This document shows positions 19,201-31,112 of a stretch of 64,000 nt of DNA, in pieces (position 1 is the stretch's first letter; every line of letters starts with the position of its first letter). A program made the position numbers and the translations under genes. This DNA is from Sinonovacula constricta (taxonomy: Eukaryota; Mollusca; Bivalvia; Cardiida; Solecurtidae). The notes under the pieces were generated by a model. The model was not told where the DNA came from, did not search any database, and saw only the letters and a list, made by a program, of their open reading frames with translations. The DNA lies in contig CM017561.1 of assembly GCA_007844125.1 (NCBI GenBank), positions 26,435,038 to 26,499,037 on the forward strand, read 5' to 3'.

Positions 19201-22200
19201 GATTACATTTTATATTCACTTTTTTAGGCCGCATATTTTGTCAGTTGTGTCAGGTCATTGTACATCCTAAAATTGAATGATTAAATTTAAAATCTTAAAA
19301 TAACAGGGAATAGTGGCACTGTAAGTAGGATGTTTTTTTCAAAGCAATGGTCTAACCTCACTTTTGACCAACGTACAAACGATGACGCAGAGGTCAACCT
19401 GAATAAAATAAAAAATTCTCGTATTGAAATTCTAATAACAAAATGAGCCGCATTCGTTATTGTGCTAAAGAGGATAATCATGAATTTAAGTGTTGAAGAT
19501 TGATTACTTTCACCAGTAGCAAAAGAGGCACATGTGACATCAGCAGTATGCATCGAGATAAGTAAAACTTCGAACAATTTTGTTACGTGTTAGTTTAATA
19601 AAATGTGTTGTGAAACTTGTTACCGGCTGCTACCTTTTGTTGCGCAATTGATCGTACCAAGGAAACTTAAACGCAATCACTTATCGGGTTATAACTAGAT
19701 GAATATCTTGCCAAATCTAGCCTATAAAAAGACTTATGATTTTAAAATGGCACATCTTCTGTCTTGGTAAAACCTTCAAAGCATTGTTTCAAGATTTGAA
19801 GCGGCCTATTTGGACATTATTTATAATGTTTATAAATGGTTATATTTGTTCTCACAATTATGACAAAATATATTTTTACATAGTTATAATAATCTATTCC
19901 TTGATATATCAAGTGCTACATCTTTTGAATATGTACACTCAAGGCGTAAACTTATCGCATGTTGATAGAACTGTGAATATGATTTATCAGCTATAATTTC
20001 ATTCATCATTCAAAATCCACATGTCTCGAACTTAAAGCGGATGTTACAATTTAAGTCGGTCATACTTTCTACGGATGCAGTTGTCGATCAGGTTTACAGG
20101 TGAAATTTTAAAATAAATCGTAATGTTGACAAAAAAAAAAAAATACGAAAAATAATAAATGAGTATTACAATATTGATTAATTAGGTTTCGACGGTTTGC
20201 ATCATCAATATGTTTGATATTATAATTTATAAGTACGAATAACTACTATTCTACCGTGGGGCGAACACCGATGCTGAAAAAGTCGCGGTAGAGTTCAGTA
20301 TTTTTTCAGGTTACAAATAAAATATTGCTAACAAAAAATTGGCATGTATAGTGATATAATTTAGGCAGCTGTTAATTAACAGTTGTTGAAATTGTTTAAG
20401 AAGTATTTAAAGTTGTTATTGTGACAAAAGAAACTGCAGGTGTCTGCCATTTTTAATGCAGGATATGATTAAAATAAAAGTCATTTCGGGAAAGCCTTCA
20501 AATTGTCATGAAAATATCCATAACTTTTTGTCTTGAGAAAACAGCTTTTTATGAAATTACTTGAGATATCGTGATTCTCAGATATCGATTGTGATATAAA
20601 GCTTTAAGGCGACATAATTCCTTTAAAGATTTAAAGTCAGATTATCCTGATGAAAGCGATATTTGTTTACTTTATCAGTTTACAAGCTAGAAAGTCGTAT
20701 TTGACATTCATGACTTAACTGATCATTATTTAGTGACTAGAATAAACAACTGTAGTCATTTTTTCAATGTAACCTCATCTAAGGAGATATGATTGTAAAC
20801 GGATCTAATTAACTGCTCCGACAAATATTAGTCTAATTGAGGTGGGGAAATAACGTAGAAATCATGGCAGAGATAATTATGTAAACCATTGTGCCAATCA
20901 TGTTAAATGTGTCTTCGACATAGATTTGTTATGATAAAATACTACATTTGACACATTAATTCATTTATGTTACAAATTCAGATGGAATTTTAATAAATGT
21001 TTCCACAGTATTTGAATTTTTCGATTTTGATAATAATTAAATTTCGAAAACGTAGATCCTATGGATTCTAAGCCTTTTTATGAGGCATGTTCGATTAAAA
21101 AAATAAATGACTGGGACTGGGACACGAGTCTCCGTCGAAAACAATATATGTAATATTTATCAAACCTGTGTGAGCTACACCTTATACTTTTTTCATATTT
21201 CACTATAGAAGTATATAACTCATCCTTTACATCGACAAAACGTTGACTGAAATGGAATACAAACTAACTGTTCAAATGACAAAGAAGAATGAAACAAATA
21301 TCGCCTTCTGTGAAGAGTATGATCATTAAACGAACCAATCGCAGAAGGACACGGAATGCATGTTACACAAACTGGACACAGCAAATAGTATCTAATCTAA
21401 AGTCATTAACATATCATACAATGATTTAGTTAAGATGTTGGTACTGTCGTAATAAGCAAGTCTTCATTTTTTAAATATAATCTACATACAGAAAACAAGG
21501 ATTTCTAATTCAGATTCCAGTAAATGTGAAACAGGGAATTACTGAATGATAGGTCTATCCTTAACCAAATAACTATAATTAAACTAATATATAGTACTCA
21601 TGTTTGTTTATGATATTAGAAAATATTTTCTACGGCAAAACAATAATATAAATATTGCAACTAAACATAACCAATAAAAGGTAATGTTTGTACTTTCGTA
21701 TACGATATATCAAGCAGTTTTTTCTTAATGTGGTTTGTGTTATGTGGTTAAACAATATTTGAAACATGAAATAAGCAAAATATTAAACTGACAACTCTGA
21801 ATAAAGATAAAAAATCTGACCGTAAAGTAATATCCTGTTGACGCACAATGTATCTCATCAAAAACTAATCTGTAAAAATGCATCTCATTAATTTTCTTCC
21901 TACGTATATATTGCCTTTGGAGTTTATTTCGCATTATTTTGTACCGATTCTATTAACGCAACTTTTTAAAGCTTATTTTTCTTATGATCCAAAAACATAG
22001 CAAAACTCTCAATAAACCGCTGACGCCCTATTCTTATTTAACTCTTTGAGCTATCATGCAATATAAATATTCTGTGACTTGATGAGGTTTTCTGTTGTGA
22101 AGTTTAGAAGAAACATGCCTGGTTCATACTTGAAATCAGCTACGAACATGAAACAAACACCATTTTCATGTGTATGACCTAACAACAGCGAATGCAACAT

Positions 22201-22532
22201 ACAAGCTGAATCGAAATAGCTTGTGTTATCGTTTAAGAAAAAAAAAGGTTTAATACAATTGCCCCTTTATCTTTTAATTTAAATAGTAACTTTCTTACAT
22301 TCAAGCATAAAGTGTGTAGACTGTAACTTGTTTTTATTTCGTACCTTTCACCGCAATTATAACATTAAAATGGCAATCATAGGTAGCTTTGATTGGTGTC
22401 AATAACCTTCTTAATATTTAATAAAGTGAATATTAAAGATACCAGTTTTTCATAACTCCAACTGAAAAATACTCAGTGAAATGTGCCGAGCAATTTATAT
22501 CAAAGTAAGGACTATACATGATTTTATGCACG
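19201..22532. other. Gene-free stretch
   Basis: The frames at 19287-19577 (-), 19736-19996 (+) and 21740-21934 (-) carry no recognisable domain. A small inverted repeat, TCTACCG at 20250-20256 with CGGTAGA at 20286-20292, sits in a locally GC-richer patch. Nothing else is seen. Confidence 0.5.
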
Positions 22533-22589
22533 TTAGTGCAATCTTTGACATCATGTATTTTAACAAGTATTATTTCCCTGTGATTTAGA
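22533..22589 (+). repeat. Inverted-pair repeat E, copy 1
   Basis: From TTAGTGCAATCTTTGACATC to TATTATTTCCCT (47 bp), this matches the reverse complement of 26165-26212 with only two mismatches by hand count, then fades. The left edge is sharp. There is no coding potential. Confidence 0.8.
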
Positions 22590-23837
22590 CAAAAACCTAA
22601 CAGACAATATGAAGTCTATATTGGCTGACAGCACGATAATATGTTTATGCAAATATCACAATTTTTAGAGGGCTTGACCTCTCTAAAGCTATTTCAAATA
22701 CTCCAGTAGGTTTGTTTCCGTTATGTAGTTCCAAAACAGCAACTGTTTGTATATTCTCTTTGTGCAACTGTTTCCGTCTGCACTTTAAATAATTAGCACG
22801 TGATTACCTAAATTCAGAAAAATGACAAGGTCTTATAAGTATTACAATACAATTAAACTTTGCCAAAGATATGCACGTGTCTATTACAGGTAAAAGTGAC
22901 AAATCTGACAAACCAATGAAACGGAACTGTACACAGAAAGAAAAAAAACTGCTTCAAGTTTACTTATATCTATATGTTTAATAGGTTTCATGATGCAGCT
23001 ATACTGTTTGTTGCAATGACATACAATTCCCAAAAGACACATGTAACATATATAGCCCCAGAACATGAACTTATTTCAAATATAAAGAATATGCATATAC
23101 GATAATCAAAGAATATTATTGTCTTCATAGGTACATGCATTCGATAATAAAATAAAGATTACTGCTCGTGGAGTCAATATAATATGCTGGCAGATTTAGA
23201 CATCAAAGGAAATTGATTTAGGCACGGCTATTACAGTACATATTAAAACTGACATAAGCATCTGGATCTGTTTTTAAAATCTCACAAACACTTTATTCCT
23301 CTGACCTTGACAGACACAATCTTAATAATTTGTTAGCAAACATACTGAGGTTCCATATAACATCTGATTTTATCCGATTATATATTATTGTTCTGGGTGA
23401 TTTCGAAGTAAACAGTTCAAGGCGAACTGATAGACAACATTTATATTGTGTACTATTGCAATAGAGTTAATAAACTCTGCACGGAAAGTTGTGTAGCATT
23501 ACCTCTTAATGGCGAATTAATAAAAGTAGTAACAATGTAAATTGTATAAACAAATAATCATTCATATGTTATAAACAGACACAATGTTTTAAACCTACAT
23601 ATGTAGTTAAACAAGCATAGTGACTTAGTAAACTAGCAAAGTTTAAGCTCTTTTTCAGTTATGCAATGTACAGCAACAGTCCAGCTTATTGTTTATTTGA
23701 CCAAGATGTTCAAGCAGGAATTCTTCAAATGATTAGTAATTACACGTGATATAGAGACAGCATTGGCGGAACAAATACAAAAACAGTTCTTGCAAATAAC
23801 AAATGCACACATTTTATTCGCTTGTTTGCGTATATCC

Positions 23838-24128
23838 ATCGTTCGTTTTGTGGAAAATTTATACCAACAGTATTTCAGTTATCTGGAGAACGGTGTCTAA
23901 TTAAGGCCGATATAGTGATGCCTTCTACTGTGCATAGCATGCCGTGAACACCTAGCATGATACCACAACAAGTCACATTATCCTGACAACGGGCCAACCA
24001 GTCGTGGAACTACCCTTACATTTGATTGAGCGTTAACAGTGGAGCTATGCAACTACAATTTTTACGACTTTGGTATGTCGAAGCCCGGGGCCTCCTGTAA
24101 CTGGAGCCGATGCTCTACCGATTGCGAG
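23838..24128 (-). mobile_element. SINE-X copy 2
   Basis: Collinear with 3012-3312 over the whole body and the head. The minus-strand head reads TACTCGCAATCGGTAGAGC (A-box side) and then GGGCTTCGACATACC (degenerate B box). Body words such as GCATAGCATGCCGTGAACAC (plus strand) correspond to TATAGCATGCCATGAACAC in copy 1. The substitutions spread over the element indicate two independent old insertions rather than a recent segmental copy. No A-rich tail is obvious at the left end. Confidence 0.72.
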
Positions 24129-25430
24129 TAGCTGTTTAGATCCATTAACTATGCCGCGAAGATACTTGCAGACGTCACACAGGACCTATGTCTATTAATT
24201 GCATGACCTGATATTGACATAAGGTACCAATTAAAGTTTATTCCAAGTAAGGGAGGCACGGGATCAATTACAGACCGCTGCAGACCATACTGAAATAATC
24301 GACGTTTGGTACAACGCAGAGATTCACTTTTTATTGTTACATGTTGGCAGTTTTACCGATATTCCCACATCAGCGTTGTATTCAAAAGTCATGTCTATAA
24401 CTCGTTGCACTACCTTAGGCAATTTAAGAAGCAGAATTGCATGCATATGTTTAACCTTTATCTTACTTATAACTAAATTAGTCATGACGATTGTTCTTTA
24501 ATGGGACTTGTTTCATAAAAAAAATGAATTGTACAGGTATATTCAATCAACGCTTCGTGCAACAGTGTTTTTAAGTTTGTTTGCCATCATGATATGCATC
24601 ATCTTTTAATGATACAGTGGGACAAGTATGAACACCAAGACGTTAAATTTGTTTTAAAGATGTTTAAAGATAAATCAAAGCAACGTTATAATTCGCATGA
24701 CTCTCTCCTAGTCGCACATGACGCACTAAGCAATATTTAAACACCTCACATGAGCGGATTTTAAGAAATCGAAGGGGAATGTGCTAGTTATTGCGTTCTG
24801 TGTACAGTGTTTCTTGGTGCATAAAAATAGTAAAATAAAGTCCCTTACGTCTGCAGCATTATCCGATTGCTGTTAAAAAGATGCATTTTTAATCGCGGAA
24901 GACATAATATCCCCTTTATTACCTACATCTAGCGCCAAAACCTTTAGTGGCGTAATAATACTTGCATACCAAGAACATGAACTCTTTTGTTTTATTTATT
25001 AGCCCATTTTAGGTCATCTTACCTTTATCTGATTGTATTGTAATAAATACAAATTAGAATTGTTTCTACACCGATGACAAAACAATTAAATCGGTAAATG
25101 TTTATCCCTGATAACACAACGATATCATAAACACTGGTTATCAAAGAATAATCAACGTAATTGCATAGAAGAAGGCGGTAACACATTGTTTTATTGCGAT
25201 AAAATCATACCGCCAACACATTATCAGACTGTAAGATTCTGTCGTTGGGATTATTTTTTTAATTGAAACATCAGCGGGAAATTTGAGGTTACCCTAACTT
25301 TAAGGAGCGCAGCAATAAAGGCTACCTCGTTCTGTTTTGACACTGTCAGTAAACACAATTTCGTGTTGGTTTATTTTGTTTTATAAATCGCTGCGACCAA
25401 TGATGATAATTATATCGACTTTTTAGCTAT
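24129..25430. other. Gene-free stretch
   Basis: Moderately GC-richer just after the SINE (24130-24350), then ordinary background. No open frame or repeat copy is supported. Confidence 0.45.
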
Positions 25431-25595
25431 TTTGAAGGAGGAAGATCCCAAACAAAGGTCTGGGTAGAGCCACCGGCGCACCTCATGCCAGCTGTAAAAT
25501 CTTCGTCCCGAACGAAACCACACGGTGAGAGGTTAAGCAGTCAGAAAAGTTAAGTCGGCGACTCTACCACTGCGCAACGTTGGTGAGGTAGAGAG
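25431..25595 (-). mobile_element. SINE-Y copy 1 (tRNA-derived, minus strand)
   Basis: Read on minus, GTTGCGCAGTGGTAGAGTCG forms the 5' half of a tRNA head with a good A box. A degenerate B box, GTGGTTTCGTTCGGGA, follows, then the body words GGTGCGCCGGTGGCTCTACC and TGGGATCTTCCTCC. The same words in the same order occur on plus at 27365-27583 (GGTGCGCCGGATGTTCTACC, GGGGTCTTTCTAC) and in part at 43965-44093. The 3' tail is missing here because the copy stops just after the CTTCCTCC word. Confidence 0.75.
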
Positions 25596-25619
25596 GGGGA
25601 CACTCAATTTGTTGGTAAT

Positions 25620-25680
25620 AATATTTATAAAATTTAAATATCTGTGGAAATTTTGATAGGACCCTTTCTTATTTACATAT
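25620..25680 (-). repeat. Family A 5'-end fragment, antisense
   Basis: The reverse complement reads AAATAAGAAAGGGTCCTATC, then AAAATTTCCACAGATATTTA, which is the 5' end of family A. It lies directly beside SINE-Y copy 1. On plus it supplies a pyrimidine-rich stretch (CCCTTTCTTATTTAC) just before an AG. Confidence 0.6.
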
Positions 25681-25686
25681 TAATAG

Positions 25687-26090
25687 GATGGTTGACCCAG
25701 AAGCAATGAGATCAGGACCATTTAGAGCGTGGGAATCTATCTCGTGTCCTCAGCACTGTACTTCAGAACAAGTTTCCAAACCAAAAACTAAGGAACTGGC
25801 TGTCCTTAGAGTGCCAGTTAAAACTGATATTTAGGAGGATGAAGAAAATTAAACTGAATTTAGTTTGGTTTGTGGGTTATTTACACCAGAGGATGTATGC
25901 TTTAGTAAGTCTCTTGTATTTGTTAAATGGGTTGCATGCGATACATTGGGTCTATTGACCTTATGTATCTGCTGTAAAAGTAGTCAGAAGGGGAAATGTC
26001 GTCAAGTGTCCACATTGCGTTCTTGATATGTTTTTATATTAATGGATGCTGAAATTTTGTTTGTAAAATGTAAATAAAAAATTTGAAATA
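25687..26090 (+). CDS. Candidate terminal exon with 3' UTR (unrecognised)
   Basis: After a pyrimidine-rich tract and an AG at 25685-25686, an open frame runs to TAG at 25832-25834. It is locally richer in G+C than its surroundings. It contains an ATG at 25688, and the peptide from there (48 residues, beginning MVDPEAMRSGPFRAW) is hydrophilic and unlike the window's hydrophobic chance frames. About 240 bases of non-coding sequence follow to AATAAA at 26072-26077. Pyrimidine tract, AG, short frame, UTR and poly(A) signal in that order is the layout of a last coding exon. No domain is recognised, no upstream exon was found, and it could equally be chance or part of an unrecognised transposon. 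Confidence 0.25.
26072..26077 (+). terminator. AATAAA polyadenylation signal candidate
   Basis: An AATAAA hexamer follows the candidate exon above. In AT-rich DNA this hexamer is frequent, so it counts only in that context. Confidence 0.2.
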
Positions 26091-26154
26091 TGCCATTTTC
26101 TTTCTTTTGTTTAAAAACATTTATATGTTGCTATTCCATACGCGAAACAACTAA

Positions 26155-26212
26155 GACTAAATGAAAGGGAAATAATACTGGTTAAATTACATGATGTCAA
26201 AGATTGCACTAA
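26155..26212 (-). repeat. Inverted-pair repeat E, copy 2
   Basis: The reverse complement of this segment matches 22533-22589. It is 45 of 47 identical by hand count over the main block, plus a short shared ATTTAG further on. It overlaps the end of a chance minus frame (26209-26430). Confidence 0.8.
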
Positions 26213-27364
26213 TATATATATAATGTAAGACCATTGGTCTTACATGACAAATTGAACATGTTGTTTGTAGACGATTCATTAATATATTTGTTTACATCAA
26301 GTCGTATTAGAAAGCCAGCAAAATAATATGTTTTCTTTGTCAAATAATGTGATCGCGACTTGTGGCGCCAAACATTAAAAAGACATTCGGACATATGAAG
26401 CATTGCTAGCCATAACATTAATAGTAGCATATTTTTTGCAAGGACATTTCATTGCAGATATAGACTATTTGTTTCAATGTTTCTATTCTCTATGTTGCAA
26501 GATAAACAGCATTGTCAAAAACGCGTAACATTTTTTTTAAAAAAAAATGTACCTATGTAAGTGTTTACACATTCACCCGCTATACAAATTGCGCCTCGGG
26601 AATAGTTTGAAACAATAATTTCTTTACAATAAAACACATTTAAAACTGAAATTAAGTGATGGAAGACACACCCCTACCAAAGAGTGAAACGTGCGTATGA
26701 TTTTTATTGTTCAAGTTATTTTTTATGAACTTTACTTATTATGATAATTTTTGAATATTTGAACACATTTACTTACAATGTCGATTTACTTAAAATGATA
26801 AATATAAGATTTTCATGTGTCTTATTGTTTTAAGATAACTTAAAATACATAAATGTATGTATGCTACATTTATCGCTCGACCCGTCACCGCGGAATATGC
26901 TGACCAATCTACCACTTATATTTTTTTTCGTTTAGGTCATATTTTCATGTATCTGCAATATTATTGAACACCCATTTGTTACACCATATGACATGACATT
27001 ATTCACCAATATAAACATATTTCGCTGGCGGGCTGTGATGGGCAGCAAAATTGTCCCATTTACGATGCATTGTGATAAAACGATTTCTAAATATTTTACC
27101 GAAGAAGTAACCTTTACCTGGCGTTCATTTAAATATTAAGACTTTCTTTTATTAAAGACGTCATTATATTAATCGTCTGGTTATTAAATTTGTCGTTAAG
27201 CACACAAAAAAGTGTGAACGCGATGGTTTAATGGGAAACCAATCTCATATTTCAATCATGTCAAAGCGGTAAATGTTGGAATAGCTTTTTGTATGTCAAT
27301 CTCGTCTCAGTAATTTTTGTGTAGTTCTTAGATTTAAAAGGTAATTGAATTATTTTGTATTTTG
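26213..27364. other. Gene-free stretch
   Basis: Ordinary AT-rich background with a short A/T palindromic run near 26531. No gene or repeat copy is supported. Confidence 0.5.
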
Positions 27365-27583
27365 CCTTGTTAAGTTTGATCGCGTGGGTTCGAGTCCCGG
27401 TCGGGACACTTTCATGTGGGAAGATTTTCCAGTTAACTTGCGGTGCGCCGGATGTTCTACCCAAACGTATGTCTGGGGTCTTTCTACACTAGTAATTAGC
27501 TGGACGTCACACCTATGACCATAAATATGTCAGTAGGATGTAATTAAAACAAAAACAAACAAACAAACAACAACAAACAAAAT
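27365..27583 (+). mobile_element. SINE-Y copy 2 with CAAA-rich tail
   Basis: A near-perfect tRNA B box (GGGTTCGAGTCCC, 27386-27398) starts this copy, which lacks a recognisable A box and so is 5'-truncated or decayed. The body carries GTCGGGACAC, CAGTTAACTTG, GGTGCGCCGGATGTTCTACC and GGGGTCTTTCTAC. The element ends in an A/C-rich tail of repeated CAAA units at about 27547-27583. B box, body and CAAA tail in order is strong evidence for a tRNA-derived SINE mobilised by a LINE that primes on short tandem tails. A minus frame (27261-27464) across it is a shadow. Confidence 0.8.
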
Positions 27584-27900
27584 TACACAACTTCATCAAC
27601 AACAATAATAACAACAGAAACTACAAAAATCGAAAGCAAAAATAATACAAATAGTGCAAGTTTTCACAACTGTAAGTTGTATGTATAAATAACGATAACT
27701 GCCCTAAACTTTTAAGACATGTATAAAGATGTTTATGAATATTTTCATTGAGAACTGCTGATACTCAACAGGTTTAAGTAATAAGACATTGTTTTTTTTT
27801 TCAAAAAAGTAGAATGACTCTAGTAAATGAATAGAAAGTTTGCACTACTGTGGTTTAATCGACACCCAAGTTCTGTTTTACACGTACAGTCTTAGTTATG

Positions 27901-28160
27901 ATGATTATAGTAAAGGCGCGAGTATTGTTCATCTTTTCCAGTGCGACGAGAGACCGATTTCCGATTATCTCTTTATTTATGGCTAGTTAGTTATAATAAG
28001 GCAAATGCTAAATTTATTTAAATTGTTATGATGACTATAGCAAAGGTGCGAGTACTGTTCATCTTTTCCAGTGCGACGAGCGACCGATTCCCGATTACCT
28101 CTTTATTTATGGTTAGTTAGTTATAATAAGGCAAATGATCAATTTATTTAAATTGTTATG
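27901..28160 (+). repeat. Two-copy tandem repeat, 130-bp unit
   Basis: Unit 1 (27901-28030) and unit 2 (28031-28160) align without gaps. By hand count they differ at about 10 of 130 positions, mostly transitions. Shared words include TTCATCTTTTCCAGTGCGAC and TTAGTTATAATAAGGCAAAT. Neither unit has a long frame. It looks like a simple tandem duplication rather than a satellite, since no third unit is present. Confidence 0.93.
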
Positions 28161-29454
28161 GGTCAAATAGTTCAGTTTTTTCCGATGTAAATTTTAAGGT
28201 AAGGATATGATAAAATGATTACATTAATAAAAGGTATCGCAAGTATTTGACAATACATCCCTTTCTACTTCACCAACACCTATTAAACACACTGTCTTAA
28301 TTAAGCTTTGGCGTTAAGATTGATTGTTAACTGTACAGTATATTAAGCCATACATTTACAACAAAATGGTTGCCAAATTTGTCCATATAAGTGATATAAT
28401 TGCACAATAGCGTGTGATCAAGTCATTACAGTTGTCGATATGTATAGTTTTGTAATGTTTGTTTCTGGAGGCGCTGATGCTGAACAGGGTTATCTCAGTA
28501 TATATAAATGCTCTCTAAACGGTAGAACTATTTATATAGACCTGGTGGAATCAAAATTATTGATTACAAACTAAAAGGAGTTAACATTGTTTTCAAACAT
28601 GACAAGTCAATGGGAAAGTTTATCTGTGATAAGTAAACTTTTTTATGAAGCGAAAGTAAATATGGACCGTCAAACTGTTCCGATTACTTAGAAATTCTTG
28701 TTCCATGGCAAGAAATGACTGTTTCGATTTGCAGTCGAACGTTATAAAAGCATTGAAGCAATTCGTACTTGACATTCTCTTGGACAAAATAAGATCGCCA
28801 GATCGTATACGATTCTATTACCTTTAGCAAAGAGGCTGAGTGCTCTTAAACAAAATGTTTCATCATCAGCGAGACGCCGTAGTTGAAATAGTCTTATTTC
28901 CACACATGTAACCAATTCTACAGGTTGTGTTAAATGTCATGTAAGATTATAATGCCTACAGATTGCTTTTTTGTTCAAAAAGCTTGTTTTTACATTGTAT
29001 CCCATAACAACTGTAAATATTGAAATGATATGAAAAGTTGAGTTTTTAGATGATTTAAAAGATAGTTTAACGTTTGTCTCTTCTCCATATATTTGCAATG
29101 ACAAACATTGATGACTCATGACTCGCTCTCATAATTGAAACAATTGTAATAGACTGAATGAAAAAAGATTGACGCAAATAGTTCAAACAGTTGTTTTTGC
29201 TACAATAATCGCTTCATATTTTAATACATAGTGTATGTTTAAGTTTTCTTGTGCGATATTAAAGAAAGGACTGTCACATAAATAAACAATAAAAGAGTGT
29301 AATGTCGACTTCATTGCACTACAAATCTACAAACCTTATATATATTTTGTAATTTATTCTTTCTGTTCTTCGTGCTCTTGTTTCCTTCCTTCTCCGTTTT
29401 ATCGATTTACATTGTTGCTGTAAGAAAACTTACGCCGTCATTGTTACTAATGAA

Positions 29455-29462
<8 letters not shown>
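28161..29462. other. Gene-free stretch
   Basis: Nothing recognisable. The minus frame at 28937-29119 has no domain. Confidence 0.5.

Positions 29463-29533
<71 letters not shown>
29463..29533. repeat. (AT)n microsatellite, about 70 bp
   Basis: A pure alternating AT tract. The plus frame through it (29372-29623) is an artefact of the repeat. Confidence 0.97.
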
Positions 29534-29536
<3 letters not shown>

Positions 29537-30979
29537 ACATACACTTTAATTAATATGAAGTTCAATAAAATATTCAACAATTACATAATCTTTCCCGATA
29601 CAGACTTCCGTAACAACACTTAAATCATAAAATGTATTAAAGAAATCATTCCTTCTACATCAACCTTTCTGTCAAGAAAACAACATTGTCAAATTAATGT
29701 TCTAATATCTTTTCCAGTATTTTTGTCAGATTCTCATTTCCAATAACACTGGACATTGTTGCTGTAATTAGACAGAGACAAATACACATTACAGGGCGTA
29801 ATTCATCAAGCTAAACGCAGACTCGTTGACAGACAATGATGGAATAACAAGATTGCTGTTACCATGGTGCGCACGTTAAGAATATTACAATAACTTAACA
29901 GGAAATGTAGAAATCCGTATGAATTTATTATGTTGTCATACATATAAAGTGTATATGTTCGTTCAGTTCCAATCGTCATCCCCAAAACTGTTGTATTATA
30001 TCCATTTTTAATTAATATATTAAGGACTATGGCGAGTCATTTTTTGGGGGTACATGTTTGTAGTTAGATACCTGAAGTGTTGAATTTAGAAGACAAAAAG
30101 GTTAATGACACCAGTTTAAATAAAATTAAAGACCAAGATCCCAGTTGAGTAAAGTTCATGCGCCTCTTGTTGCGATTGTACCAATACCTTTCTTCTAAAG
30201 ACGATATCTTACACATCCTTTAATCATATATAAGAACTTAATGCCGTTATTGTTTGTTTGACGGCTAGTCTCTTCAACAAAGATTGAAACCATTTTGTGA
30301 ATGTTAAAAACTGCGTCCGTTGGATGATTACGAATGGGGTATGTTGCGTTATGCTCCCTAAAACCGACTGAGAACATTGATTTTATTGTCGTCAAACACA
30401 AGCGATATAATTATTTGACCTCAAGAATGACTTTCATTGGTTGAGATAAAATACAATTAAAATTAGACATTTACACCTCAATTTAGGTGGGCTTAACATC
30501 GACAGCCATACATACGATAACAAAATAGTCAGATGGATGATAAATTTATATGCATAAAATAAAATTCAAAATAAATGAACTTAATGCTTTAAGCAAGACT
30601 AAGATTATTTAATTGTATTTTTACTTGCTTTTTATTATAGCAAAAAAGAAAAAAAGATATCAAGTCCGATTTCAAATATCGTGTGCATAGGTAAAGTTTG
30701 AAGTACTTGATTACTCTTAAAATTATCTCTCTTACTTTATTTTGAAGAAAAGAACTGCACTAAAGACCATTCCTAACTACATTATCTACGTCTTCAAGCA
30801 ACCATTGCTTTTATTGTTTAAATTAATTAATTATTTTACAGTCCATTGAGTTTACATATTTCGTGGACATTCCCTTTACTTTTCCGAATATTTTTATTAT
30901 TATTTATTATTTAATGTCATGCAGCCTACTAAGACGTTTAATGTTTATAATAAATGTGAACTTAAAAAAATGCTCTTAT
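29534..30979. other. Gene-free stretch
   Basis: Ordinary background. The minus frame at 30195-30401 shows no recognisable feature. Confidence 0.5.
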
Positions 30980-31112
30980 TGTTTAATGGCTCATCGAAGT
31001 TTTTTCTTCATTTGACATTTAACTTGCATGAGAATTATCTTTGCCCTGTGCTGTGTAAAAGTTTGATATATATGTTCCATTGCCCACAGGAATTTATCAT
31101 ACTTTCTTATTT
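30980..31112 (-). repeat. Family B 5' part, antisense (B5)
   Basis: The reverse complement reads AAACTTTTACACAGCACAGG, AATTCTCATGCAAGTTAAAT and GATGAGCCATTAAAC, matching the order in 34449-34705 and 44094-44360. It stops just before the core. The plus frame at 30919-31194 crosses it. Confidence 0.55.

Noticed and set aside
22886..22945. Possible family A middle segment (ACAGGTAAAAGTGACAAATC)
   Set aside because: Resembles the GGTAAATGTAAAAGTGACAAA portion, but no 5' end, junction or core is present. Too short and purine-rich to call.
22533..26212. CRISPR-like or prokaryotic mobile structure from the spaced repeats
   Set aside because: Only two copies in opposite orientation. The window is eukaryotic by its SINEs, microsatellites and lack of dense coding, so no prokaryotic system is expected or seen.
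27386..27398. Functional tRNA gene around the good B box
   Set aside because: No A box or acceptor stem upstream, and the downstream body is shared with other SINE-Y copies.
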